From Orthonyx spaldingii (taxonomy: Eukaryota > Chordata > Aves > Passeriformes > Orthonychidae): a stretch of 64,000 nt of DNA. This document shows positions 12,895 to 25,140 of this stretch, one piece after another; positions within the stretch are counted from its first letter, which is position 1; the number at the start of each line of letters is the position of its first letter. The stretch spans positions 1,039,482 to 1,103,481 of the forward strand of contig VZTJ01001391.1 in NCBI GenBank assembly GCA_013397795.1, written 5' to 3'. The notes under the pieces were generated by a model. It ran no database searches. It was not told the origin of the DNA and was given only the letters and a program-made list of their open reading frames with translations. A program made the translations under genes and the position numbers.

Positions 12895-15029
12895 AAACCT
12901 CCAGACGAGTGTTGTTATGGGCTCAAAAAGTGAGTTGACAAATTCACAGAGGAAAATAATATCACAAGAGATCAAACACAAATACATCTCTCGTGCCTGA
13001 GGAAGCCCGTGAGCCACAGATGGCCAAAACCTGGGAAATTATATTGGGAAGTATATACAGGTGCCTTACTCTTTTGTTCCTCCTGAAGCACGCATGCTGG
13101 CTGTTTACAGAGAGGCAGTAATGAAGTAGATCTATCTCTCTGTTCTTTACATCTGCAAAGTATGCAATAAAGTTTAGATACCTAAGACTTAGGAGAAAAA
13201 AATAAAGTAATTGTATCATAAAAATATAATGTAATGCTAATTTTTGAAAAGCACTCCAGGAATTATACAGCAAGGCAATGAGCCATATGGTACTCACTGT
13301 TTGAGATCAAAACCTACTCCCTGAAATGCTAAAAGCTAATCGTGTAGATTATTTATATAGAGCTGTTGGCTCTTGATGATGATTTGGCATTTGACCAGTG
13401 AGTAATTCACAGATCAGGAGGGAGGTTTGCTTCCTGATTAAATGGATAACAAACATTTTAAACAGATGCTCAACATGAATGCAAACCGATAATAATGTAC
13501 TTTCTCTGTGAACTTCTGAAATTTATGGATAATTTCACAGATACTGCATAGCAGCCAAAATGCTTACTGGCAATAGCTGATTAGATCACATAGATAAAGA
13601 GAAACAGCATTTCTGTTTTATGTTTAAGGGTATACATATATCCCTTTCATTGTCAGGGTCCTCATTAGGTCCTTCCCGCTCTGGAGTAGCCTGATAAGGT
13701 GTAACAAAACCCATAGGTATGAATTTAGCACCTGAGTTATTTTCACTATTTTCCCTGAGAAAAGACACTAGTTTTATAGACAATGTTTCCAGCTTGTCCT
13801 CCACAGACTACCATGCATTATCTGCAAGAGTTCTTAAAGAAATCATGCCTGAATGGAGATAGATAATATACTTCTCACAGCACCAGCATTTTAGGACTTG
13901 TCTTGCCTTGGGCAAGATTGTTGCTGGGATTTTGGTGTGGCTCATGAGCTTGTAACAGAGAATTCAAACTGCATAATCTATTAATTTTTTTTTTTTGCCC
14001 ATATTAAATCTCAGAATTTTTCACATAATTAATATTTCTCTCCTATTTAATCAGACCTAACCACATAATTTCTAAAATTCAGTTAAGACCTTATTAAACA
14101 AAAATGGGAACAATATAGATTATATGGGTTACTATGAGCATTGTTACAGAAAGTAAGATACATAGGAAATTTGGTAATTCAGTGATATGTTAATGTCAGA
14201 CAAAAAAATCAGTGTCAGTGATAGTGGAAGGGACAATTTCAATAATCAGAACTGCTGATGGCTTCTACATTGAGTACAGCCACTCAGTATAAATATGAAA
14301 TCCTAAAAAATTTTCTCCAAAACTGAAAATATGAAATGATTTTTAAATGAAAGAAAATGTTCTGACAAGACAAGCACTTACAATAACTAATATTTTAGAA
14401 GAAATGTGTATAAATTATTTCACAATGAAAGGACATAGAACATCTGAATTTTTTTTAAATCTAACATTTAAAAGTAAGGAGAAGAATGTGTTCACAGACA
14501 TAGGTTGGCATCACTGACAAAAACCAAATATCTAGGCAAGGAAAATATTCAGGTAAAGAATATTCAAGTAAAGTTAATGTTGCTTCCTCCAAACACAGTC
14601 AAATTAATTCACAAGGTATTCTAAACCTAATACATTGTCGAGTCAGCCATTGAAAAGAAATTTGGAGGATGCTGGACTCATAGTTATTGCATTAAATTTA
14701 AAACTCTGATTCTAAAGCATGGGAAAAGCATTAATGCAGAACTACTGAAGTTTCAAAATGAACATTTAAGCACGATTGACTGCAATTAAAAAAACAATGG
14801 GACATTGATCAAGAAAAACAAAGTCCCCATTGGGGAAAAAAACGAGATAAAATGAATAGCAATATAGCTATTACATAGACACAAAGGAGACAATTTTAAA
14901 TTTTAAAAGAGAGTGATAATGTAATGATGAATTCATAACGAACTCAACCAAGAAAATTCAGAAAGTATTCCAAATAATGTATAGGAATGCGAAAGGAATA
15001 ACTTTTGCAGACCAGTACATGATATGACA
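12891..15029. other. Gene-free AT-rich sequence
   Basis: No exon, RNA gene or clear transposon was seen. A T-run lies near 13986-13997. Minus-strand open frames at 12962-13297 and 13586-13804 have no recognisable motif. Confidence 0.6.
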
Positions 15030-15635
15030 ATAACATGAGCCAGTGTGCCCTTGTGGCCAAGAGGGCCAATGATGTCCTGGGCTGCATTAGGACTGTTGCC
15101 AGCAGGTGGAGGAAGGTGAACCTGCCCCTCTACTTGGCCCTGGTGAGGCCACACCTGGAGTGATGGGTCCAGTTTTGGACCCCCTGATACAAGAGAAACA
15201 CAGATATACTGGAGAGAATCCAGTGAAGAGCAATTAAGATCGTTAAGGGACTGGAGCATCTCTCCTATGAGAAAAGGCAGAAAGAGTTGGGACTGTTGAG
15301 CCTGGACAAGAAAAGTCCCCAGGAGAATCTTTATTTAAGTCTATAAATACCTGAACTGAGGAGGCAAAGAGGACAGATCCAGGCTCTTTTCAGTGGTGCC
15401 CATGATCAAAGAAAATGGACACAAACTGAACACAGGAGGTTCCTTCTGAATATGAGGAAGTATCTTTTCACTGTGTGACTGAACACTGGCACAAGATATC
15501 GAGGGAGGTTATGTAGCCTTCCTTCTTAGAGATATTCAAAAGTCTTCTGGACATGGTCCTGTCTCTAGGTGGCTCTGCTTGCAGCAGGGGGGTTGTATCA
15601 GGTTCCCTCCCACCTGAGATATTTTGGGATTTTGA
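15030..15635 (+). mobile_element. CR1 LINE 3' fragment, 5'-truncated
   Basis: The sequence follows the 3' end of the avian CR1 non-LTR retrotransposon. It includes the region of ORF2 that normally encodes the motif around 'LPLYLALVRPHLE', then the lead-in to the 3' UTR ('gactgttgagcctgga'), and a shortened tail ('ggttccctcccacctgagat'). The frame is broken by stops, for example where 'cctggag' is followed by TGA near 15161. Part of the 3' tail before 15600 is deleted. The 5' end is truncated, as for most CR1 copies, and no target-site duplication is expected. Confidence 0.9.
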
Positions 15636-16989
15636 ATAAGGAAAGATGTTGGAATCATGAACAAGTGGGAGGTATTCACCAAACGGGAAATATTGTCCAC
15701 CTGAGGACTTGAACAATGGGACTTCTGGTATCAAGAAAGGAACTATTGATAAAAAGGTCTTTAAAAGAGGTAGAATACCTTTGAATGACACTAGCATAAA
15801 TTCATTCCTAGGTTTAGTTCACAGTTGAAGGAAGGACAATCAGATGAACAGAGGTACTTAAGAGTGAGAGACAGCTGAGGAATATGTGGCCTAAAATTAA
15901 TAACAAGAGCAATGCATTTACTGACAGTATTATATCTTACATGGCTAGAAATAAATTAAGCCAAAAAATCAACAAAAAAAAATTGAAATAGTTATATAAC
16001 AATAAGCTCTAGCAATAAATTATTACACTCAATCACACTTCAGATGAAATTAGATACAATAGAAATAACATAAACCTGAGTGACATACTTGCTTAAATGC
16101 CTTATCCCATGTAATGTGAAGGGCTTCTCATTTGCAGTTCTGTAGCTGACTTTTGGCTTTCAGCTCTACAGTCGCTCAGGTTGCCCTGGCCAGTATTTTC
16201 CAGAGCTTCTCTGATAGCAATTATCCCTTGCTCTGCTTCAGTTGCACCTGCAATCTTACACCTGCAGATTTCATAACTATTGTTAGTTAGTGCAGGTTCC
16301 AATGGGAAGTCACCCTGCAAATGCGTCTCAATATCTTTGTGCACCAAATGAACTCTCATGACTCTCAGGAAGGTCTGCCCAAACATAACCATCACAAATG
16401 CTGCCGATGACTCATGTCCATGTGGGGCTCTGATGAACTGAGAAGTGAAGGAAACTGGTGAAAAGCCCTAGAGATCTTGTGTTTGTCTGTGAAGGCTGTG
16501 TGGAGATTGTAGGCAAGCAAAAGATTGAAGAAGAGTCATGAAGCTTGAGAGGCACATATTAAGATTAATCATATGGCAGAGAGGTCAGTAAAGAGACTTC
16601 TGCCTAGAAAGCTAAGATATGCTGAGATAAATGGAGGATTTTTAAAAGCTAAACTAAGCTGTATCTTTAAAGAAAACAAAACAAAGTTGAAACAGATAAC
16701 AGATTTTCCAGACCTGTATCTGTGTGGGAAAAGAGGTCAAGGAATAAAGAATCACTATGCCATGCTGTGATGACTAGGTAAAGTTTAAAGATAATCAAAA
16801 TATAGTCTCAGACTAGATTAATATTTTGCTTTCCTTCTCAGTAAGAATAATTATACTGAGCATAAGGGCAAAGACAGGATGGAAAATGGGAAATGAGAGC
16901 ATGGAAACAAATAGGACTTCGACCAAAGTATAATCAAACTTTAAGACAACCTGCTGTGTTGCAGTGTGCTTTATGAGAAACTAGTATTT
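15636..16989. other. Gene-free sequence between two CR1 fragments
   Basis: No exon or classified repeat is recognisable. The minus-strand frame at 16102-16395 (97 codons) matches no family I know and has no convincing splice context. Confidence 0.5.
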
Positions 16990-17752
16990 GTGCTGGATAG
17001 GGAAGAGATTAGAACAAAAGTTGAATGACCTTGAAGACCCAAGTATTACAAATGGGAAGGAATTCAAGACTGCAAAGTATAGGGTCATGCACTTAGAGAC
17101 TAATAACAGGAATCTCTGTTAGAAATTTGGGAGCTCATCGTTGAGAATGACAGAGGAGGAGGAAAACTTGTGTATGCTGATCCATCACAGGAAGCATGGA
17201 TGATGTGATGTGTCTGTGAAAAATGCAAGGAAGAATATATCCACACAAAAGGAATGAAACAATTGTTTATATGAATCGTTGGTAGGGCTCCATGTAAAAC
17301 AGTAGTTGTCCATGTCTAGGGAAGTGGGATTCAGAATAGGACAAAGGCACAGAAGGTCTGTTAGGAAGATCACAAGAATAAAGTCCTTTTGTGTAATAAG
17401 TGACAGTAACTGTATTTTTTAACAAATCAAAGGTTGAGATACTCTCTCTAAAAATGTCACTAGAGTGTTTTTTCATTCAACATCAGGAAGATACTACAGC
17501 TGTTTAAACTAAAGGACAGAAGTGAAACAAGATGAAGTAATAAATTAACTATGACAGTATTGAGGCTGCAAATTAAACAAAGATTTTTAACTACAAACAT
17601 GAGAGAATAAAGCAGATTTTTAGTAAAAGTTCTTGAGGCAAAGCTTAAATATTTTTAGTCAGAGTTTCTGCAACTTGTGAAAGGGATTATATGAACTTGC
17701 ATTATTCTGGGCTTTTGTAGTCTATCATCTTGGAGGTCCTTTCAGTCTCTTT
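16990..17752 (+). mobile_element. Ancient, heavily decayed CR1-type LINE 3' fragment
   Basis: Word order matches an old CR1 3' region: 'ggtcatgcacttagagac', 'gggagctcatcgttgagaatgacagaggagg', then a stretch resembling the 'ctactaggatgatc' block, and a tail with 'ggaggtcctttcagtct' at about 17731-17750. Many substitutions and small indels separate it from any intact frame. It is clearly older than the copies at 15.0 and 42.4 kb, and the left limit is uncertain. Confidence 0.65.
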
Positions 17753-18548
17753 TAGGTAAGATCAAAGTTATCTAAACAAAGGCTAAAACTATTGTTCACC
17801 CTCATTGCCTTCTGTGAAAGATCACAGCTAATCGTAGTATCAGCAAAGTTCTATCAGAGCAGATCTGTGTGCACAAATATTTTGCAAATTCTGTGGGTTA
17901 GTTATTTCTCAATAAACTCTTGTGGGGATGAGGACAGCAGCACAATTTGAAGAGAAAGATTAAATGTAGCAAGTCCCCCAAACTATAGCTATGGATAATA
18001 CCTGGACATCTTTCCTTCAAAGCAGAGAGCTTTCTCTGTTCTTTTAGAAAAAGTGTATGTGGACAGTGTTAAGCTGTAGTCCAAAAAGAAAATGTATTAG
18101 GCACAGAAATAGTTCAATTAGCAAGTTGTGCGGATTTCAAAGCCATAGCTTTTTCTTCAATCCAAAGATGTAGTACATAATTCCTTTATCTGTGTGTCTG
18201 TGTATCTATCAAAAGGATATTCTCCTGTTCTGGTTGCCACATGCCCAAGACTGTGGTAAATGCTGAGTGACACCCTAAAGAAATTGTTCTTGACTATGGA
18301 TAGATAATAGCAGAGAGGTATGGAGAATGAGGACTTTACATAATCACATGCGCATGCAACGTGCACTAACATTTACACACACCCCAGACAGCACATATCA
18401 CCTGCTTGAACAGTTTGAGTGCTTGAAACATGTACCCCGTCTTTGGTCCCCAGATAGTAATGTGTCATATAGCTCACAGGACCAAGAAGAAAACATGGAA
18501 AACACAGGAAACTACAAAGACCCAGTAAATATATGTTTACTTCTTTCT
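17753..18548. other. Gene-free sequence
   Basis: AT-rich unique sequence. No exon, RNA gene or repeat was recognised. Confidence 0.5.
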
Positions 18549-18581
18549 TTTAACCCTAACACAATTCCATGATTCTGTGAT
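18549..18581 (+). mobile_element. Possible CR1 3' tail remnant
   Basis: 'aaccctaacacaattccatgattctgtgat' resembles the last ~30 bases of CR1 (an 'aacc' block, then 'attcNatgattctgtga'). It is too short to be certain. Confidence 0.4.
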
Positions 18582-19301
18582 CTGTATATACCTTTAATTT
18601 ATCTAAAATCTGTATACTATTTCAAAGTATTTGATTTTCATTTATATAGAAAAATATCTTTTGTGCTTTTCATATTGGAAAAATACAACACCCAGCCCAT
18701 TCCCTTGGTAGATCTGATTCCTGTGTCAGTCTTTGCCCCAGTTGCCAGAATTGTGGTGGGAAAGGACAATAAACTTTCACTTAGGCTGGGCTGACTAAAA
18801 GGAATCTTATCTAAATGAGTGCAATTACAGCTTCATTTGAAACTGCTTCCTGATCCCACGTCTGAATGCTGTTTTATTTGGCTTGGTTATACAGACTTTT
18901 ACAGCAAATATTAACATTCAAAGTGCTGGCTTACCAGAGAATTTAGGCATTTTCCTAATTTTAGGAAGTGACTTCAGTGGGGCATCTCTAGTTAGATCTG
19001 TGTGCAAGTATCTGGCTGAATCAGAGCCAAGGTGCTTGTGAGTGTAATTCTTACCTCTTTACTCTGTCTGCCCAAACCTGTCCTGCTGAGTTCAAAGACA
19101 AATTACACATTCCTTATCTTTTGTAAATTCCTTTGGGTCACCTTATTCCTCCAAGTCTATCACAAGTTCTTTCTGATTTTTAAGATAAGTTGTTGGCAAA
19201 GACATACTTCCTGAAGAGGCATCCCTGGACCAACCAGCAATGTGCCTTTCAAAATGATGGCTGATTTTAATAAATAAGCAATAAAATATATCTGTATGTT
19301 T

Positions 19302-19340
19302 ACAGAATCCTATAATATATCCAGCTGGAAGGGACCCATT
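19302..19340 (-). mobile_element. CR1 3' tail remnant, minus strand
   Basis: 'cagaatcctataatatatccagctggaagggaccc' is the reverse complement of the CR1 terminal sequence (a 'ggtcccttcca' block followed by 'attctatgattctg'). Only the tail remains. Confidence 0.65.
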
Positions 19341-20110
19341 ATGAAATACATTTTAATATATTTGAAATAAGAAATATGATATCAACTACTTAATATAAGT
19401 AAATAAATAATATAGTATGATAAAAAGATCAGGAACCTAGCAACCAAGCGACGTGGAAGAGCTGCAAGTAGCAATCAGCTCTCCCAGGTCACATCTCAAT
19501 GATTAGATTTTTAAGTTAAAAAAATGGATTGGTGTGTAGAGTATTTCCTGAGGATAACAGGTCTTCTGAGAAAAGAGGGAATAGGAAGCAAAGAGTACCC
19601 TCTGTTTTTAACACTTGCCGTCTCAAAATGCATTGAAGGGGATAAGGGTACTTATCCTTTTGTGGTGTCTTTTTCCAAATTTCAGTCACTATCCTACAGC
19701 ACATATAACACATTTCCAAATTAATTCATTGACTGACATTATTTTCTCTGTACCCAACTTTTTTGTCTCAGTGTTCTTGGCCTTTTATTTACCCATCATC
19801 ATCTGGTGTAGAACTCCACTTTCTGGTTTCTAATTTTGCCTCCTCCACTTTCTGGTGTTGCTGCGTCTGGAAAAAGCACAGGAGAGGCTGTGAAGGGTGA
19901 GCACCCAGTGCTGTATTTCTACTTGGCAGAAGCTACAACTCCTCGTGCCTTGGGCTGTTCTGATGGCAGAAGGCAACCGTGCGTGAGGAGCATTTAGCAC
20001 AGTCTTGACCCTGCTAGCAAGGTGTAAATCAACTAGCTGTTGAGCTAGCAGCCTAAGGCTGTAGAATGAGGGAGAAAAAATTTATGGCTATCCTGATTTG
20101 GATCTTAGGA

Positions 20111-20211
20111 TGTTGTTTTGGTTTGATTTGTTTGAGGGGGAGGGGTGCTTCTTTGTTGTTAGTTTGTTGGTTTGGTTTCAGTTTGGCTTGGTTTGGGTTT
20201 TGATTGTTGAT
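20111..20211. repeat. G/T-rich low-complexity stretch (GGTTTG-like)
   Basis: Irregular repeats of 'ggtttg' and 'gttggtttgg' run for about 100 bases. The plus-strand frame here, rich in F, V, W and L, is a consequence of the composition. Confidence 0.7.
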
Positions 20212-23200
20212 ATTTCTTTATTTCCCCCACAGGAAAAGCTCTCCTGGGCAGCAAGCTGTCAATTTTCAGTCCTAGTTAATAGTATCAAAGCATCTGATAT
20301 GTAAATGTTTCCAAATGGAAGACTGATTCTGAACAGCACCAAATTCCTTCAGTTGCCAGCAATTAAGACAGATAGTTCAACACCTCAGAGGTCTTCTTTT
20401 ATGAAAATATCAGTTATCTCATCTGCACTGATTAATTGAGATTCACCGAGGATAATGTTCTGAACGCTTTCACTTTTCAAATCACTCCCTACGCTGAGTA
20501 ATGACTATTTTCCTGACTAAACTTTGCCAAGACTGGGAACTTAATAAAGAGTTTAGGGCTCTAAAAGGCAGCATTTACTCATATGAATTATGCCATTTTA
20601 CAGCAAAAGTTTCAGACTGTACTCACATGAGTAAGAATTGCAGTTCATCCATCATTAGGAAAGCCATCAATAAATAAATGTTAAAATATAACTACATGGT
20701 CATATACTCAATACTGCAAAAAGGACCACTTTAAAGTGTACTAACAATTTAGCCTGCCAATAAGTGTTCTTAATGAAACCTTTCAGACTAGTGTTGAAAT
20801 AAATTTGCTTGATACAAGTGGAAAAATTGTGCATATTAACCTGCTGGGGGGGTCACTCAAGGCAATGTACTTGCATGTGTGTTTGAGAGGCTCTTCATGT
20901 AAAAGAGAAGTATTCAGTAACAGAAAAATACAACTCTCACAACATAAAAAACATCAAATAAGGAAAGATATTGAGAAGATCTGTGTTTATGATCATCTTA
21001 CCGTTTTTACACTTTTTTGTGTGTGTGAAGAGTGCTGTTTGTTGAGGACAGAGAGTCTGTATGTGATTGAATTTAAAATGGTTTTGTATTTAATGCCCAG
21101 GTATATTGTGAGCCATATTCAAATGCAAATAAAAATGCTCATTACTTTCCTCTTGCCCTTAAATTTTAGAATGCTGTTGCCTTTATTCATACGAGGGCAA
21201 TTTTTCTACTCCACACATGATGTTTGTGCAAGAAACTTGCCAAGACAAGATGGCTTTTTGTTATGTTTAGCATGACCTTATAAACCAGATTGTAAAACAG
21301 TTAGAGAGTTGTCTACAGAAAACCACGGAGCCTCTGCTCCTACTAATTTCAGCTTTGCCTGCCAGGCTTCCCACCCTTCAAGACTGCAATTGCTGCAAAC
21401 ATTTCTTCAGGATATAATTGAAAATTACTTCACAAGTTGTTTTCTTCACCTGCATGAAGATTTCCTGCTTCTCTTCCATGTTCCTGCTCTGAGACACAAA
21501 GGAAACTTTGTGACAAGTGCCACATTTCTGAAAGAAAGAAAAGTCTAATTCCTGCCTCGGTTGTTAAATAGGATGGGTTTTAAAACTCAGGCAAGGATGG
21601 TGAAAAGCTGTACGTCCATGGGTAGATTGCTCCCTCTCCTGACAACCTTCCTTATTGCAGAACAGTTTTTTAACTAAATAAAATTGAGGCCTATTTAATA
21701 CATCTGGTTTACTATTGATTATTATTTTTGATCACTTCTTTTCAAAAATTCATAAAACTTAAAAAATATTTCATAAGAAAATCTGATCTCTATTACTGCA
21801 CTTTACTGGGTACAATAAGGAAAAGAGCATTACTAAACATATCTACTAAACACATCTGATGGTATTTCTCAAGGCCTACCTACACCTAAACCTGCCATTG
21901 TTTGTGGAGAAAGTTCTGAAGAAGGCACACAAGACTTTTTACCTGTTTCTACAGGAGAGAAGAAAGAAGCTTATCTAGGGTCTACAGATACAGGAATATC
22001 ACTTTACGAGGACATCTATTATGTGCTCCATGTCATAATTTCAACCAACCCAAGGTCATATTTGGTTCTCAGAGTCTGCTATGCCCTGTTTTTAATCAAA
22101 TCTGAGGCTTCCCTTTGCCTTACATATGACCTAAAACTAGTCAGAAACCTCTAGTTCTGCAGAATTTCCAGTCAATAATGCACCAGTAGAAAAAACACAA
22201 ACAGTATTTTCAGTGTAACCAGATTTTACTATGAAGTTCAAAATACACAATTTTCTTTGCCCTGAAAGCTGAAAAGCTAGGAGCAAAAGCCATCTATAGT
22301 CAATTTTTAAGTTAATACCATATGTGAGGGTTTGATTTATGAGGGTTTTGTTTGTTTTCCAAAGTTTGGAACTGATGTTATTGTCTGAAATCTTTTACTT
22401 CTGATAGTGAGGCTAGCTATTTTTTGGCTAGTTTTGAAAATTAGTAAAATAATCTCAAAAGTCCCAACATAACCAAAAAATATAAAATATTATGAGTCAG
22501 ACTCATTCATTCATTTTGTCCCTTTAGAATCATGGGGTCTAGAGATGTTCTTTTCTTTACATATAAAAAGCTGATATCTTGTGGCATATAATTAATTTTT
22601 AACTTTCAGAGCACAAGTGAAAAAAATAAATATTTTAAGAAAGACAATAAACCAATATTTTAGTGTTAGCTGAACATATAGAGGATGTCTGTGCCACTCA
22701 AAGGCAGAAGAAAAGAAGGAAAAAGGTGATCATCTCTCTGGAGAGGGGTTTCAGGCAGAGGATGCCCTCGAATGGAGCATGTGACACTTTGGGTCTGGTG
22801 GGTCAGGCTGGAGCCATGAGTTCCATCCTTGTGAGACAGTGTGAACAGCACGCTGGGGAAAGGTAGAGGGAGATGGACACATGCCCAGAAGCACCTTCTA
22901 CTGCCAGAACCTGGTGTTGATAACTGGCTGAGCACAATGCTGACCCCAAGGTCAGGGGGAAATGATAATGCAGGAATGTTTTGTGTGAGAAAGGGATATT
23001 TAATATATTTTTCCTTATCATTAAATACATCCTGAGGAGACCATTTCTCTTCCTATTTTAAGTTTGGTCATCACAATTTCTGTGGCAGTTCAGCTCTCCT
23101 GGGTGTATAAGAATGGCTCTAACCTACATGCAAACCTCTGAGTCTAGGAATGATCTCACCTGAATAAGGCAGTAACCTGCATTTAAAATATAAAACAAAA

Positions 23201-24162
23201 TAATGTTAAAAAATATTTATCTGCCATTCAGAAATTTTACTCCTAAGCAAATACAGCACCTAAATGGTGTAGATTTCATTACACTTTATGAGAGTTGGGA
23301 GAAAATGAGGAAGTTTTTTTTCAAAAGCTCTTAAATGAATCATCCATCTTTGATTACAGATCAGACACTTTGGCCCGTTCCATTGTAGGAGATCAGAAAG
23401 TGATTGGAGTCAGGGATTCAAAGATAAGCAAAACCTGTTGCAAGGTGTAAATTTGGCTTTGGGAAATGCTCTGTCAAGATGCATATATCTCTGTAGACAG
23501 AATGAAAGACACCATGACAGAAATCACAAAGGAAAGAAACCAGGAGGTGGTCAAACCAAACGGGCTAACAGGAAAGACAACTTGAACAGGAAAGGATACA
23601 GGAAAGAACTTAGAACAAACTAGAGGGAGAAGGATAGTGCAAAGCACAGGTTATTATGAGATAAAAACACAAGGAAAACCTTATATTCAGCAATTTACAA
23701 TCACAGCAGCATCTGAGAAGTACTTGCCAGAAAATATAGATTCTGAGCCACTTACTGAAAATTCCTGTTTAGTTACCCATGATTTCTGTAAGTATATAAA
23801 AGTTCCAATACTGGGTAATTTTCTGTCAAAAAAGGAAAAAAATAGCATAGAAAGATAAGGAATTGCACACAGCTATTGGACAAGTAGAACTACTGTATAC
23901 CAAACTCTATTGCCACTTGTTGAAGGTCTCCTTATGGAAACTAAACACCACAAGATGGAATGTTCAAAATTAAACCAATTCTTGTTGTGAGTAAAACTGG
24001 TTTTTTGTAATGAAATTGTTGTTTCCATGGTATCATAGGTAACAATCCAGTGAGAAACATTGCAGAACTGAAACTTGAGTACACACAATAATGGCACATT
24101 TTTGCCAGGAGTTAAGAGAGCTCAGGTGCCATGGGCTTCTATGGAAACTCTGAGCATCATCT

Positions 24163-24177
24163 CAAAAAAACAAAACA

Positions 24178-24210
<33 letters not shown>

Positions 24211-24255
24211 ACCAAAACAAAACAAAACAAAAACCAACAAATACCAACAAAAAAA
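24163..24255. repeat. (CAAAA)n A-rich low-complexity repeat
   Basis: Imperfect CAAAA/CAAAAA units run for about 90 bases. Open frames on both strands across this tract are compositional artefacts. Confidence 0.9.
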
Positions 24256-24820
24256 CCCCAGCATCTTGTGCCTCAAACTCCTTTCTGCTCTGCAGGAGAA
24301 AGTTTTGCTCAAGGGAAAGATTTGCATTTGATATAAAATGTTTAACAAGTGCATCACTGTTAAGAACTTCTAAAACTAGATGAAATGTTAAAAACAAAAG
24401 AACTTTTGATAAACATACCTTTTTAAAAAAAAATCTAAATCTATTTTCTGTGAGACAGTTGAGATAAGATTTATTTTGGTTCTGTGATTTTAAGAGGTTT
24501 TTTTCTTTCCTTGTCATGAGTCCTCCAAGTCAAAACCAAAACCAGATTTGTCTTTTGTAATGAGATTTAAATAGATTAAGATAAATATTTACTTTGCACA
24601 GTTTGCTTTAAATAATTGGCATAAAAGTGATCAGAGGTAGTCTTTGAAGTTCATGCCACTTAAGAGGAAACAATGATATTTCACTCTGGTATTGGAAGTA
24701 AAGGTTTCTTGGGCAGACTGGCAATAGCTTAGTAGCATTAAGCCAGTGAGCACTAGAGAGTAGGAGGATCAAGATGCATTTAAAAGAAAATTTAACATCT
24801 GGTAGACACAGTAAAATCTC

Positions 24821-24983
24821 TGTCACTAGGTTTTTGATGTATGAATACATTTAGGACACCTTTCTTACAAGTTTTTGAAAAAGAAACTTGATGATTTTTC
24901 TCTTTTCCTTCCTTCCTTCCTTCCTTCCTTCCTTCCTTCCTTCCTTCCTTCCTTCCTTCCTTCCTTCCTTCCTTCCTTCCTTC
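24821..24983. repeat. First copy of a duplicated flank plus (TTCC)n tract
   Basis: Eighty-four unique bases (24821-24904) are followed by a (TTCC)n microsatellite (24905-24983). The same 84 bases recur exactly 164 bases further on. The tract ends at a single N (24984). Confidence 0.95.
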
Positions 24984-24984
24984 N

Positions 24985-25140
24985 TGTCACTAGGTTTTTG
25001 ATGTATGAATACATTTAGGACACCTTTCTTACAAGTTTTTGAAAAAGAAACTTGATGATTTTTCTCTTTTCCTTCCTTCCTTCCTTCCTTCCTTCCTTCC
25101 TTCCTTCCTTCCTTCGTCCCTCCCTCCCTCCCTCGCTCCC
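24985..25140. repeat. Second copy of the flank plus shorter (TTCC)n/(TCCC)n tract
   Basis: Positions 24985-25068 repeat 24821-24904 without a visible difference. They are followed by a shorter (TTCC)n run to about 25115 and then TCCC units to 25140. Exact identity beside a one-base N suggests an unresolved microsatellite join and not an old duplication. Confidence 0.95.

Larger units (their letters stand above)
18582..24162. other. Gene-free AT-rich sequence with small repeat relics
   Basis: Apart from the CR1 tail near 19.3 kb and a G/T-rich stretch at 20.1 kb, no repeat or exon is recognised. The plus-strand frame at 20805-21275 (156 codons) shows no family motif, signal sequence or splice context and is considered chance. 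The block at 20330-20590 looks like well-kept unique sequence and is noted as a possible conserved element. Confidence 0.55.

Noticed and set aside
20805..21275. 156-codon plus-strand frame
   Set aside because: There is no domain, promoter or splice context, the composition follows the AT-rich background, and I know of no homologue.
24075..24517. K/N/Q-rich and F/L-rich frames on both strands
   Set aside because: They are translations of the (CAAAA)n repeat.
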